DNA of 64,000 bases, taken from positions 186,001 through 250,000 of the forward strand of contig NZ_OW659496.1 in the NCBI RefSeq assembly GCF_940143175.1, given 5' to 3'. A program made the position numbers and the translations under genes. Source of the DNA: Erysipelothrix amsterdamensis. Its GTDB lineage: Bacteria > Bacillota_I > Bacilli_A > Erysipelotrichales > Erysipelotrichaceae. Positions 8,878 through 17,587 of this stretch are shown one piece after another. The first letter of the stretch is position 1, and each line of letters opens with the position of its first letter. The notes under the pieces are model-generated. The model saw nothing but the letters and a program-made list of their open reading frames with translations, made no database searches and was not told the DNA's origin.

Positions 8878-9582
8878 TTACTTCTTGTTTTGCTTTGGAG
8901 AATATCGCCCCCTTTCGATTTCCTTCACTTTTTTTAATAGAATGTTCTCGCGTTCTTTCAGTTCGAGTTGTCTTTCAAGTAGTTTTACTTTACGTTCTAA
9001 ACGTTCTTCATTACTAAGTTGATCTTCTTGTTTTCGCTTGCCACGTTTATCAAGAAGACCATCATCTCCCAATTCGTTATACTTTTTCACCCACTGATAA
9101 ACCTGAGCATAAGAAAGTTCATAGCGCTCAGCAGTCCCCTTATAATCGTAGTCATGTTCAATACAATATGCGACAATTTCCTGACGCTCCTCAATTGTTG
9201 TTTTTCTACCTTTTGTCATATAGACTTCTCCTTTAGGATCGTAATCCTTTATAGTTTCAAGTCTATTATACTTTTTTATCCATCCGCGCAAAACCTCATG
9301 GGAACTTATACCATATTTAATACTAATATCTTTAAGAGAACCTGCGCCTTCAAGATAATCCCTAATTGCGGATTCCTTGAGCTCTTTCGAATAACTTTTG
9401 TTTCGATCTTTATCTGAAAAAACTTCAATACCATAAGTTTGATACTTTTTCACCCAACTACGTAATGTACTAGAATCAATAGATAATTCTTCAGCTATTT
9501 CTGGTGCACCTTTTATGCCATTCAAATATTCATTAATTGCTTGTTCTTTTATTTCGGCTGGATATTTATTCTTTCTCCCCAT
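8878..9582 (-). CDS. IS150-like transposase OrfA with three helix-turn-helix units
   Basis: 234 residues, longer than a typical IS150-type OrfA. It shows three successive HTH repeats, each ending in a W-[IV]-K-K-Y signature (LRSWVKKY, LRGWIKKY, VYQWVKKY), then a charged leucine-zipper-like helix (about 190-225). HTH repeats bind the terminal inverted repeats, and the zipper allows OrfA/OrfAB multimers. The gene ends 11 codons after the frameshift site. Confidence 0.9.
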   Translation of the reverse strand: MGRKNKYPAEIKEQAINEYLNGIKGAPEIAEELSIDSSTLRSWVKKYQTYGIEVFSDKDRNKSYSKELKESAIRDYLEGAGSLKDISIKYGISSHEVLRGWIKKYNRLETIKDYDPKGEVYMTKGRKTTIEERQEIVAYCIEHDYDYKGTAERYELSYAQVYQWVKKYNELGDDGLLDKRGKRKQEDQLSNEERLERKVKLLERQLELKERENILLKKVKEIERGRYSPKQNKK

Positions 9583-9672
9583 AGAAAAAGCTCCTCCTTT
9601 TTTGTAGTGCCCGATTTTATTTATTTCGGGTGTCTACTTTAAGGGGAGCTTATCATAAGTGATAGGCTTTTT

Positions 9673-10422
9673 TTACTTAATACCAAGTTTTTGTTTGTTC
9701 ATTGTTTCTTTTAATTGCATGCGTCCAGGATGTCTTCGACTCATGCTTTGTTTGATTTGATTTGTGAAAGAGTCAATGCGCTTATTTGCATCACGGAGGT
9801 CATAATATTCCGTCACGGTTTCATCATAATCGCACATTGCGTTAGTTATTGAGTCGACTTTGGGATAGCGATTCTCAAAATGAATGAGATGTTGCGGCAT
9901 GCGCGGTTTGAGTTGTGGTTCTTGATTTGGATAACCAAACCCGAGTCCGAGAACTGGAAAAACGTATTCTGGCAGCTCTAACACGTCAATAATTGCCTGC
10001 GCATCATTGAGGATACTCCCAAGAAAAACACCGCCCATTCCCATGCTTTCGATGGCTACCATCGTATTTTGGGCTGCAAGGATTGCATCCGTATAACCAA
10101 TCATCATGCGATCAAAAGTCTGAAGCACTTCGATATCTTCAATGTTTCCTTCCTTCGCAATGGTTGCATTACGATGTTGATCAATAACGAAAATAAATAA
10201 GTGTCCAACATGTTCAATATAAGGTTGTGCACCAATTGATGCGATTGCTTTTTTCTTCACTTTGTCTGTAATACTGATAATCGAATAAGATTGCATGTAG
10301 TTACTTGTGGATGTCGCTTGTGCGACGGAAACCAAGGTATCAATAATTTCTTGTGATATTGGCTCATCTGTAAATTGTCGTATGGTACGATGGTTGAGTT
10401 GTTGTTTAATTGTGTTATTCAT
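9673..10422 (-). CDS. Nitroreductase family oxidoreductase (NfsA/NfrA-type)
   Basis: 249 residues with the N-terminal HRTIRQFTDEPIS signature for FMN contact, the ATSTSNYMQSYSII segment, and the glycine-rich GMGGVFLGSILND motif. This matches NADPH:FMN-dependent nitroreductases/flavin reductases of the NfsA/NfrA group, cytoplasmic homodimers. RBS AGGAGG precedes the ATG. It is divergent from the DsbA-like gene, and both products are redox proteins. Its former downstream terminator is split by the IS, so transcription may now run into the transposase genes in the sense direction. Confidence 0.9.
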   Translation of the reverse strand: MNNTIKQQLNHRTIRQFTDEPISQEIIDTLVSVAQATSTSNYMQSYSIISITDKVKKKAIASIGAQPYIEHVGHLFIFVIDQHRNATIAKEGNIEDIEVLQTFDRMMIGYTDAILAAQNTMVAIESMGMGGVFLGSILNDAQAIIDVLELPEYVFPVLGLGFGYPNQEPQLKPRMPQHLIHFENRYPKVDSITNAMCDYDETVTEYYDLRDANKRIDSFTNQIKQSMSRRHPGRMQLKETMNKQKLGIK

Positions 10423-10514
10423 AATTCCTCCTTGGGATTATTATACCATGGGGGGCATATTGTTGGCGCTCCAATCGCTTAATAGATACAATAAGAGTCT
10501 AAGAGGTGAATGTG

Positions 10515-11195
10515 ATGAAAGTACAAGTATGGTCCGATTTTGTCTGCCCGTTTTGCTATGTGGGAAAAAGACATTTGGAAGAAGCAATAAAGCAATTAGA
10601 TAAAGATATAGAAGTTGAATTCATGAGTTTTGAATTAGATCAAAATTACGTTGATAATCCGGATTTAAATATTCATGAAATGTTGGCTCAAAAATATAAC
10701 ATATCCGTAGATGAAGCACGTATGAATAATGAGCGTGTTGGTTCAATGGCTCAAAGTGTTGGCTTAAATTATGATTTTGATGCAATGAAATATACGAATA
10801 CATTTAAAGCGCATAAAGTATTTCAGTATGCGAAGTTAAAAGGTTTAGGGAATGAGTACAGTGAAATGTTAATGGACGCATACTTTTCAAAAGGTGTCTA
10901 TTTGAATGATTTGGATGCATTAATTGAAATGGGTGCTTCAATAGGGCTTGATGCGGAAGGTATTAAATATGCCTTTGAATCCGACGAATATGGATTAAGT
11001 GTGCGTCAAGATGAACAATGGGCTCAAATGATTGGGGCACGTGGTGTTCCGCATTTTGTGATTGATGATCAGGTATCATTATCGGGTGCTCAACCGATTG
11101 AAACCTTTAAGTCTGCATTACAACATGTGGAAACACTTAATGCTCAAAAAAATGATTCAATGATGTGTACGGACGGTGTTTGTACCATCGATTAA
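10515..11195 (+). CDS. DsbA family (FrnE-like) dithiol oxidoreductase
   Basis: The start is placed at ATG 10515 with RBS GAGGTG; GTG codons at 10506 and 10512 are less well spaced. 226 residues: thioredoxin fold with CPFC at 11-14, a helical insertion, and the cis-Pro loop at GVPHFVID. No signal peptide is visible, so it is cytoplasmic like FrnE/2-hydroxychromene isomerase-type members. The C-terminus has an extra Cys pair (MMCTDGVCTID), which may act as a second redox or metal site. A terminator follows directly. Confidence 0.9.
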   Translation: MKVQVWSDFVCPFCYVGKRHLEEAIKQLDKDIEVEFMSFELDQNYVDNPDLNIHEMLAQKYNISVDEARMNNERVGSMAQSVGLNYDFDAMKYTNTFKAHKVFQYAKLKGLGNEYSEMLMDAYFSKGVYLNDLDALIEMGASIGLDAEGIKYAFESDEYGLSVRQDEQWAQMIGARGVPHFVIDDQVSLSGAQPIETFKSALQHVETLNAQKNDSMMCTDGVCTID

Positions 11196-11196
11196 G

Positions 11197-11221
11197 AAAG
11201 CTAGTTAATCTAGCTTTTTAT
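11197..11221 (+). terminator. Rho-independent terminator after the DsbA-like gene
   Basis: Stem AAAGCTAG/CTAGCTTT with loop TTAAT, followed by T residues. Confidence 0.8.
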
Positions 11222-11272
11222 TTGCACTGCGTACCAGAAATCGTTAAGATATAAGTGGATGGAGGTTCTTCT

Positions 11273-12877
11273 ATGAATAAACGTAAATCTATACAAATTG
11301 GTATCGTTATTCTTGTTTTTATCATACTTGATATCTGGTTTGGAAATACTTATCACTATATGGATATTGGATCCATGTTATATCTCAGTACATTTATTTT
11401 AGTGATTGCAGGTATTTTATTTATTGACCGAGAAAACTATAAAAAATTCTTTAATACCTTTGGAATTATTGTTGGGGTTTTTGCGGTTGTTTTCTTAGTC
11501 GGGAGTGTTACATCATCACGAATGATTAATGCGAAACGTTATGCAAATGTTTTAGGTCAGGTAAGACCTGTGGAATTTAAAGACTTATATGGTGAAGATC
11601 ACAACATTGAAGTTTCTTATGTTGATAAAGATTCGGCACTCCTTTCTGCAGAGAAAAAAATGGGAGAGTTAAGTGAAGTATCCTCTCGTTTTGATATTAA
11701 TACGAATGAATTTACTCAGATTAATTATCAAGGCAAGATGGCTCGTGTTGCGCCTTTCGTTTATGCAGATACCTTTAAAAAATATACAAACTTCTCAAGT
11801 GGTGTTCCTTACTACGTTCTCGTAACAACAGGAGATGGGAATATGAATGCGAAGTCGGAGATTGTAACGTTACCTTCCCCGATTAAGTATTATCCGGGAG
11901 CACCGTTACAATACGATTTAAGACGCCATGTTGCGTTGCATCATAAATTTAGTTATCTCGATGATTGGAATTTTGAGATTGACGATACAGGTCATCCTTA
12001 CTGGATTGTGCAATCGATTACAAAGCGTGTCGGTATTTGGGGCGCTAAAGATATGGATTCTGTAATTGTTGTGGACGCGGTATCAGGAGAAACTGCTCGA
12101 TATGAGCTTAATGAGATTCCTGAGTGGGTAGATTCTGTTTATCCAACTGATATGATGTTATCGCATGCGAAAGATCACTTCACACTAAAGGGCGGGTATT
12201 TTAACTCCTTTATGCAACAACAAGGTGTGATGGCTGTTGACCAACAAGAGGGTTCATATAACTATGTAAGTATTGATGATGAAATTTATATCTTTACAGG
12301 AATTCGGCCAATTAAACTGGATTCAAGTTCTACAACGGGTCTCTTATTTATGAATAAGCGAACCGGTGAGACACTTCAAATGGATTTACCAGGTGTATCC
12401 ATTACTGCAGCAGAGATGACTTCAGTGGGTTCGATTCAAGAAAAGGGATATACACCTACAACCCCAATTCTTCAGAATGTAGGGGGATTCCCAACATATG
12501 TGATGTCTCTAAAAGATACCTCGGGTGTAGTTCGTGGATTCTCAATGGTTAATTACCAAGACTATACGAAGTCGGCTGTTGGTGATACCTATCAACTTTC
12601 AGAAAAGAACTATCTCAATGTTATGGGAAATCAAGTGGGTATCGTTCCCGAAGAGATTGTGGAAAAAACAGGTGTTGTTTCAGATGTAAAGCAAGTTATT
12701 ATTGATGGAAATACACACTATTTCATACGTCTTGAAGGTGAAGAAGCCATATACCAAGCAAATTTAATTCTTAGTGATGAACTTGCGTTCTTAACTAAAG
12801 GTGACAAGGTAATGATTACCACCAACGGTTCTAAGATTGTATCCTTTGAAATTGTGAAAGAGAAAGTAAATAATTAA
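11273..12877 (+). CDS. Conserved membrane-anchored protein of unknown function
   Basis: The start is at ATG 11273 with RBS GGAGG (11261-11265). 534 residues. Three hydrophobic segments (about 7-27, 33-50, 62-82) are followed by a ~450-residue domain that is probably extracytoplasmic and rich in beta structure. I do not recognise the family. The large domain has repeated WxV/YxV-type strands and no obvious enzymatic motif or LPXTG. It stands alone between the DsbA-like gene and an IS. No function is proposed. Confidence 0.75.
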   Translation: MNKRKSIQIGIVILVFIILDIWFGNTYHYMDIGSMLYLSTFILVIAGILFIDRENYKKFFNTFGIIVGVFAVVFLVGSVTSSRMINAKRYANVLGQVRPVEFKDLYGEDHNIEVSYVDKDSALLSAEKKMGELSEVSSRFDINTNEFTQINYQGKMARVAPFVYADTFKKYTNFSSGVPYYVLVTTGDGNMNAKSEIVTLPSPIKYYPGAPLQYDLRRHVALHHKFSYLDDWNFEIDDTGHPYWIVQSITKRVGIWGAKDMDSVIVVDAVSGETARYELNEIPEWVDSVYPTDMMLSHAKDHFTLKGGYFNSFMQQQGVMAVDQQEGSYNYVSIDDEIYIFTGIRPIKLDSSSTTGLLFMNKRTGETLQMDLPGVSITAAEMTSVGSIQEKGYTPTTPILQNVGGFPTYVMSLKDTSGVVRGFSMVNYQDYTKSAVGDTYQLSEKNYLNVMGNQVGIVPEEIVEKTGVVSDVKQVIIDGNTHYFIRLEGEEAIYQANLILSDELAFLTKGDKVMITTNGSKIVSFEIVKEKVNN

Positions 12878-12880
12878 AAC

Positions 12881-12893
12881 AAAACACCATCAT
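12881..12893. terminator. Left arm of a terminator split by the 1280-bp IS
   Basis: AAAACACCATCAT here pairs perfectly with ATGATGGTGTTTT at 14183-14195. Without the IS and one AACA they form a 13-bp stem with loop TAAAC, between convergent genes. Confidence 0.85.
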
Positions 12894-12939
12894 TAAACAG
12901 GAACTGACCTAGTTCCGTGGGACTAAAGAAAAAACCAAG

Positions 12940-13791
12940 TTAGGATGAAGTTAACCGATAATTTACGGGCGATTGATATCCTAGCTTTTCTTGTATTCGA
13001 TTTTCATTGTAATATTTTAAATAGTTTATCACAGTTTGTGATACAATTTCAGTAGAACCCTTTAGTTCTGGGTTTAATTCGAATGTTTCACACTTTAGAG
13101 AGGCATGAAACGATTCGATAGGAGCATTATCAGCGGGTGTCCCCTTACGGGACATACTCATGGTAATGCTTTTATTTTTTACTCTAAGTTGATACTCTTT
13201 TGATGTATAGACACTTCCTTGATCAGAATGAAGAATACATGGCTGAACGATATCCGGAAGTTGATTTAATGTATCAACCACACATTCTAGGTTTTGTCTG
13301 TCACTCAATGTAGACGCAATAATCTCACCATTATATAAATCCATGATCGTAGATAAATAGAGCATTTTATGGCCATAAGGGATGTAAGTGATATCTGTCA
13401 CCAATTTCTCTAGAGGACGTAGTGATTTAAAGTCGCGATTAATGATATTGGGCATAATGATCTTCGGATTTTTGTTTTTTCGATACCGTTTGACCTTAAC
13501 ACGGCATTGACATTGGTGTTTCTGCATTATCTTTTGAACAGTATTCTTATTGATAATTCTTTCTTTTCGAATTAATGCAGTTATTTTTCGATATCCATAA
13601 CGAAATTTATTTTCTTTACAAAGTTCAATTACTAATGCTTCATTGACAGAATAATTATTAGACTCTAGTTGCTCTTTTTTAGTCCAACGGTAATACGTTG
13701 ACTTAGGTACCCCAAAAAGATTCAAGATATCTTTAATTGATACAGTGTTGCGATACTCTTCAACGAGCTTGATGATTATTTCAGGAACCAC
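12940..13791 (-). CDS. IS3-family transposase OrfB (copy 1)
   Basis: 283 residues starting at a GTG; the frame is open upstream as far as the frameshift site. HTH_21-type N-terminus (KSTYYRWTKKEQ) and DDE catalytic domain: D in LVTDITYIPYG, D in LHSDQGSVYTS, E in PIESFHASLKCE. A -1 shift at plus 13812-13818 fuses OrfA residues LLKK to VFGKRKDVVPEIIIK of this frame. It differs from copy 2 at two residues (LRVK versus LKVK; NPEL versus NPDL). Confidence 0.94.
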   Translation of the reverse strand: MVPEIIIKLVEEYRNTVSIKDILNLFGVPKSTYYRWTKKEQLESNNYSVNEALVIELCKENKFRYGYRKITALIRKERIINKNTVQKIMQKHQCQCRVKVKRYRKNKNPKIIMPNIINRDFKSLRPLEKLVTDITYIPYGHKMLYLSTIMDLYNGEIIASTLSDRQNLECVVDTLNQLPDIVQPCILHSDQGSVYTSKEYQLRVKNKSITMSMSRKGTPADNAPIESFHASLKCETFELNPELKGSTEIVSQTVINYLKYYNENRIQEKLGYQSPVNYRLTSS

Positions 13792-14093
13792 ATCCTTTCT
13801 CTTTCCAAATACTTTTTTAATAGTTCAATTTGTTGCTCCAAAGATTTAATTCTAAGTCTTTGTGTTTCTTCGACCGTGTCTCCTTCAGGCCCTTTTCCAA
13901 AAGTATATTGCTTGCCTACAGGTTGAGAAAATCGATAGTGTTCACCATTTCGATACCATCTCCACCATGTTTTGACTTGTGTTACATTTTTTATTCCAAG
14001 TTCAGTCTGAATAAACCTGCTTGAGTATCCTGCCAATTTCATTTCTATAACTTTCATCTTTGTCTCATAGCTATGCATAGTTCGTGTTCCCAT
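13776..14093 (-). CDS. IS3-family transposase OrfA (copy 1)
   Basis: 105 residues: one HTH unit (MKVIEMKLAGYSSRFIQTEL through VKTWWRWYR) and a C-terminal zipper-like helix (EETQRLRIKSLEQQIELLKK). It overlaps orfB by 16 bases. The predicted protein is identical to that of copy 2. Confidence 0.93.
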   Translation of the reverse strand: MGTRTMHSYETKMKVIEMKLAGYSSRFIQTELGIKNVTQVKTWWRWYRNGEHYRFSQPVGKQYTFGKGPEGDTVEETQRLRIKSLEQQIELLKKYLERERMWFLK

Positions 14094-14220
14094 ATAAAAA
14101 CCTCCTATATTGAACTATTTTACAATAATTCTCATACAAGAGGTTTTTTTCTTTAGTCCCACGGAACTAGGTCAGTTCCAACATGATGGTGTTTTTGTAT
14201 TCGTTAATGTGTAATCTAAA

Positions 14221-15618
14221 CTAAGATTCAAATTCTAATATCAAGGCTTCTTCTTGTTTTTCTTCTTCAGCAAGGTTAACGATCCATTTTTCTTTATTCA
14301 CAAATCGTAATGCAAGCATCATTTTTAAAACATCTGTGGATTGACCAATAATATAGAGCCATAGAATGCTTAAGTCTGTTGTGTATGTGGCAACACCAAC
14401 AGCTACGAGGTTAACACACCACATATATCCTGAGTCCAGCATTAAAGTAGAACGTGTATCACCACCAGCACGCAGGATGAAATAACAGGTTGTATTAATT
14501 ACATAAATACTAAACAGTGGTGCTTGAATTCGTAAGAATGTTTGAGCGGTCCACATTGCTTCAGCAGATACGGAATATATTTTTGGAATCATAAAGGTTG
14601 ATCCTAAAAGTAAAGTTCCAAATACAGCACTCAGAATTACACCAAAACCAAGGAGTCGATATCCATTTTCGCGTGCTTCATCAAGTTTGTTTGCCCCAAG
14701 AGGTTGTGAAACGAGAATGGTAATCGCGACAGACATCCCAGCATTCATGGTAAAGAACATATCTGAGACCGTAGTTGCAATTGAATAACCGGAGATAACT
14801 TCAGCACCACGAGTTGCGTAGAATCGAAGTAATAATGCCATCCCTGAAGCCCAAAGCACTTCATTTAAAGCGAGTGGGAATGCTTTTGCGGTAATTCGCT
14901 TCACAAGAGTTCTAGAAATATCAAACATATCACGAATTCGTGTTTTAAACGCATAATTTCCAGTAACAAGGAAATAACTAATAAACGTTAACTCAACACA
15001 TCGTGCAATAAAAGTACCAATAGCACCACCAAGTACACCAAGACGTGGCGCACCGAAGTTACCATAAATCAAACAATAATTAAAACAGAAGTTTGTAATC
15101 ATTGAAATAACACTTGCGACAAGAGGAGTTTTTGAATCTCCTGTTGCTCTCATTGAACCTGCAATGGACAATGTAAATAGGTTGGGAATAAACGCCAACG
15201 CACATACGTAAATATATCTCATACCTTGCTCTATTACTTTTGGATCCTTTACAAAGAACCGGATAATATTTCCTGGAAAAAGTAATGCGAGGATGACGAA
15301 TGTACTCATTATCAACATAGATGTTAGAATTGAAAACCGGAATGTTTGCTTCATATGTTCTTCGTCTCTTGCCCCGAAGAATTGAGCCATAAATACAGCT
15401 GATGCAGCAATCACGCCATTGGTTCCAAAAACAGCGATAATAAAGTAACGATTTACGGTGGCAACACCCGATAATGCATGGTCCCCGAGCTGACCAATCA
15501 TCAAGTTGTCTAATAAGTTTACAGACGTACTGATAAGTTGTTGTAGCATTAACGGAATTGCAATAAATAAAGCTTTTTTGTAAAAGTCTTTATCGCCTAC
15601 AAATCGCTTTAGATTCAT
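14221..15618 (-). CDS. MATE family efflux transporter
   Basis: 465 residues with 12 predicted membrane helices and two homologous halves. The N-terminal segment (ALFIAIPLMLQQLISTSVNLLDNLMIGQLG) is typical of MATE family (NorM/DinF-like) drug or metabolite:cation antiporters. RBS AGGAGG lies before the ATG. It is convergent with the unknown membrane-protein gene; their shared terminator is interrupted by the IS. The substrate cannot be predicted. Confidence 0.92.
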   Translation of the reverse strand: MNLKRFVGDKDFYKKALFIAIPLMLQQLISTSVNLLDNLMIGQLGDHALSGVATVNRYFIIAVFGTNGVIAASAVFMAQFFGARDEEHMKQTFRFSILTSMLIMSTFVILALLFPGNIIRFFVKDPKVIEQGMRYIYVCALAFIPNLFTLSIAGSMRATGDSKTPLVASVISMITNFCFNYCLIYGNFGAPRLGVLGGAIGTFIARCVELTFISYFLVTGNYAFKTRIRDMFDISRTLVKRITAKAFPLALNEVLWASGMALLLRFYATRGAEVISGYSIATTVSDMFFTMNAGMSVAITILVSQPLGANKLDEARENGYRLLGFGVILSAVFGTLLLGSTFMIPKIYSVSAEAMWTAQTFLRIQAPLFSIYVINTTCYFILRAGGDTRSTLMLDSGYMWCVNLVAVGVATYTTDLSILWLYIIGQSTDVLKMMLALRFVNKEKWIVNLAEEEKQEEALILEFES

Positions 15619-15779
15619 CGATTCGACCTCCTTCTAAAAACGCTAAGACTATCATATAGAAAGAGCAAGATAATATCAATTAAAAAACACTATTTCATCA
15701 CATTAATTTAACATTTAATACAGTTTTCAAATACGCGTCCTTAAAATCACGTATACTATAAATAAAAGGAGCGAATACT

Positions 15780-16322
15780 ATGATTAAAATTGTGATGATG
15801 GTTGGAAGTTTACGTAAAGGTTCTTACAATATGATGCTGGGGAAACATATCCAAAAACGGTATGCTGATCAGTTAGAAATTGAAATTTTAGATATTGATG
15901 TTCCAAACTATAACGGAGATTTGGATAATCCAACGGATACACCAGAGAAGGTAAAAGTCATGAATCAAAAAATTCATGATGCGGATGCAGTATTTATGAT
16001 AACTCCAGAGTATAATCATGGATTATCAGGTGTTTTAAAGAATGCGATAGATTGGGCCAGCCGTACCCAACCTGGGCTTAAGAATAAACCTGGCTTAATT
16101 GCATCATGTTCAATGGGACAAACTGCAGGGGCACGTGGATATTTAAACCTTTATACAGTACTTGATACAATGCCTATGTGGCTCTTACCGGGGAATGATA
16201 TTCTTATTGGTGCAGTTCATACGAAATTCGATGAATCAGGGATGTTAATTGATGAGGGTACTGTAACGTTTATTGATGGTGTCATGAATCAATTTATAGA
16301 ATACTATAATCAAGTAAAATAA
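15780..16322 (+). CDS. NADPH-dependent FMN reductase family protein
   Basis: 180 residues, flavodoxin-like fold. The phosphate-binding loop GSLRKGSYN (9-17), the TPEYNHGLSGVLKNAIDW signature and the CSMGQTAGARG segment match the NAD(P)H:FMN/quinone/azo reductase family (YieF/ChrR type). RBS AAAGGAG and a -10-like TATACT precede the gene. It is probably a soluble quinone or chromate reductase. A chromate-transporter pair follows two genes later, but a functional link is only suggestive. Confidence 0.92.
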   Translation: MIKIVMMVGSLRKGSYNMMLGKHIQKRYADQLEIEILDIDVPNYNGDLDNPTDTPEKVKVMNQKIHDADAVFMITPEYNHGLSGVLKNAIDWASRTQPGLKNKPGLIASCSMGQTAGARGYLNLYTVLDTMPMWLLPGNDILIGAVHTKFDESGMLIDEGTVTFIDGVMNQFIEYYNQVK

Positions 16323-16394
16323 TAACGGTTGAGTGGTATTTTATGGTCATTGCAATCGTTATTTTTAAATGATACGATTATTTTCGAGGTGTCT

Positions 16395-17501
16395 ATGAAA
16401 CCAATTAAAGTATTATTTGCCCATGGTGGTACGCTTGAAAAAGCAGGTACTGAAGCGTATATGATGAGTGTATTTAGAAATGTTGATCCAAACAAGGTAC
16501 ATATTGATTTTCTTGTTTTTGGATGCAAGGAAGGCCATTATGATAAAGAAGTCATAACAAAGGGTGGAAAGATTTTTAGAATTCCTTTAACACCACAAGA
16601 ATTTTTTGGTAATTATCCTTCACGTAAAACAATTCTAAAAATGCTCGAAAAAGAGCAATATGATATTATTCACAGTCATATGAATGCATTGAATCCATTG
16701 TTGTTTCGATCTGCTCGAAAAATAGGGATTCCGTATATGATTTCTCATTCTCATGGGAGTCGTCATTTTGTTGACAATGTCTTGCTGATTAAATATAAAG
16801 ATCAATTAATGAAGAAAATTCCTGATTATGCGGATGTGCTTTTAGCGTGTTCAAAAGAAGCGGGAGATTTTCTTTATCCAGACCATGATTATACAATCAT
16901 GAATAACGGTATTGATCTTGCACAATACGAATATAATGAAGTAACACGCAAACGATTGCGTAAAGAATTAAAGTTGGATGATCAATTGGTATTTGGTCAT
17001 ATCGGACGGTTTAATTTTCAAAAAAATCATAAGTTCCTAATCGAAGTTTTTGCGGAAATTTTAAAAACAAAACCCAATGCGATTTTAGCGCTAGCAGGTG
17101 AAGGAGAGTTGCTTGATGATGTGGAGAATCAAGTTAAAAATCTTGGAATCGAAGATCACGTTAAGTTTCTCGGGTTAAGGGATGACATTCCGGATGTATT
17201 GCAGGTTCTCGATGTCTTTATGCTACCTTCTGTTTTCGAAGGCTTACCTTATGTATTAGTAGAGGCACAAGCTGCAGGACTTTTATGCTTTGCATCCGAT
17301 ACGATTGATCGTCAAAGTGCTTTGACCGATAACTTTCACTTTCTACCAATCGATAATCCCCATGAGTGGTCGGATTACATTGTTGGGCATTTAGACTATG
17401 AGCGTCGAAGTACCCGTGATCAATTGATTGAAAAAGGATTTGACGAAAAAGTAAACGTAAAAAAACTAGAAAAGATTTATGTAAATTTAGTTAAGAAATA
17501 A
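16395..17501 (+). CDS. Glycosyltransferase family 4 (GT-B fold, EpsF-like)
   Basis: The start is at ATG 16395 with RBS GAGGTG (16385-16390); the longer frame from 16329 lacks an RBS. 368 residues. The N-terminal domain begins KVLFAHGGTLEKAGTEAYM. The C-terminal GT-B domain has VFGHIGRFNFQKNH, ALAGEGELLDD and the EX7E-like region MLPSVFEGLPYVLVEAQAAG. Such retaining transferases add sugars to capsule, exopolysaccharide or wall polymers. It is isolated from any polysaccharide cluster in the window. Confidence 0.9.
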   Translation: MKPIKVLFAHGGTLEKAGTEAYMMSVFRNVDPNKVHIDFLVFGCKEGHYDKEVITKGGKIFRIPLTPQEFFGNYPSRKTILKMLEKEQYDIIHSHMNALNPLLFRSARKIGIPYMISHSHGSRHFVDNVLLIKYKDQLMKKIPDYADVLLACSKEAGDFLYPDHDYTIMNNGIDLAQYEYNEVTRKRLRKELKLDDQLVFGHIGRFNFQKNHKFLIEVFAEILKTKPNAILALAGEGELLDDVENQVKNLGIEDHVKFLGLRDDIPDVLQVLDVFMLPSVFEGLPYVLVEAQAAGLLCFASDTIDRQSALTDNFHFLPIDNPHEWSDYIVGHLDYERRSTRDQLIEKGFDEKVNVKKLEKIYVNLVKK

Positions 17502-17527
17502 GAGCGTGACATACGCTCTTTTTTTAT
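17500..17527 (+). terminator. Rho-independent terminator after the glycosyltransferase gene
   Basis: Stem AAGAGCGT/ACGCTCTT, loop GACAT, then a run of T. Confidence 0.85.
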
Positions 17528-17587
17528 CGCATTTGCAATCTTGAAAAGATACACGATAAAATAGTAAACAGTGGAAGGTCGTGGATT

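Larger units (their letters stand above)
7838..9655 (-). mobile_element. IS3-family (IS150-like) insertion sequence, 1818 bp
   Basis: The ends start with TGA and are imperfect inverted repeats of about 25 bp (left core GCTCCC and AAGTAGACA; right end the complement). TAA is duplicated at 7835-7837 and 9656-9658. The element carries orfA and orfB on the minus strand in different frames. A slippery A7 run followed by G (plus 8929-8935) sits before the orfA stop. A -1 shift there joins the orfA frame to the open frame leading into orfB, as in the IS3 family. Both orfs are intact, so the element looks capable of moving. Confidence 0.92.
12900..14179 (-). mobile_element. IS3-family insertion sequence, copy 1 (1280 bp)
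   Basis: The ends are near-perfect inverted repeats of about 36 bp beginning GGAACTGACCTAGTTCC, which is itself a small hairpin (GGAACT/AGTTCC). AACA is duplicated at 12896-12899 and 14180-14183. Two transposase frames lie on minus with slippery AAAAAAG (plus 13812-13818). A near-identical copy lies at 54507-55786, so the element was recently active in this genome. Confidence 0.93.

Noticed and set aside
10307..10603. 98-codon plus-strand frame before the DsbA-like gene
   Set aside because: It overlaps the nitroreductase gene antisense and the true DsbA-like start in another frame; no RBS.
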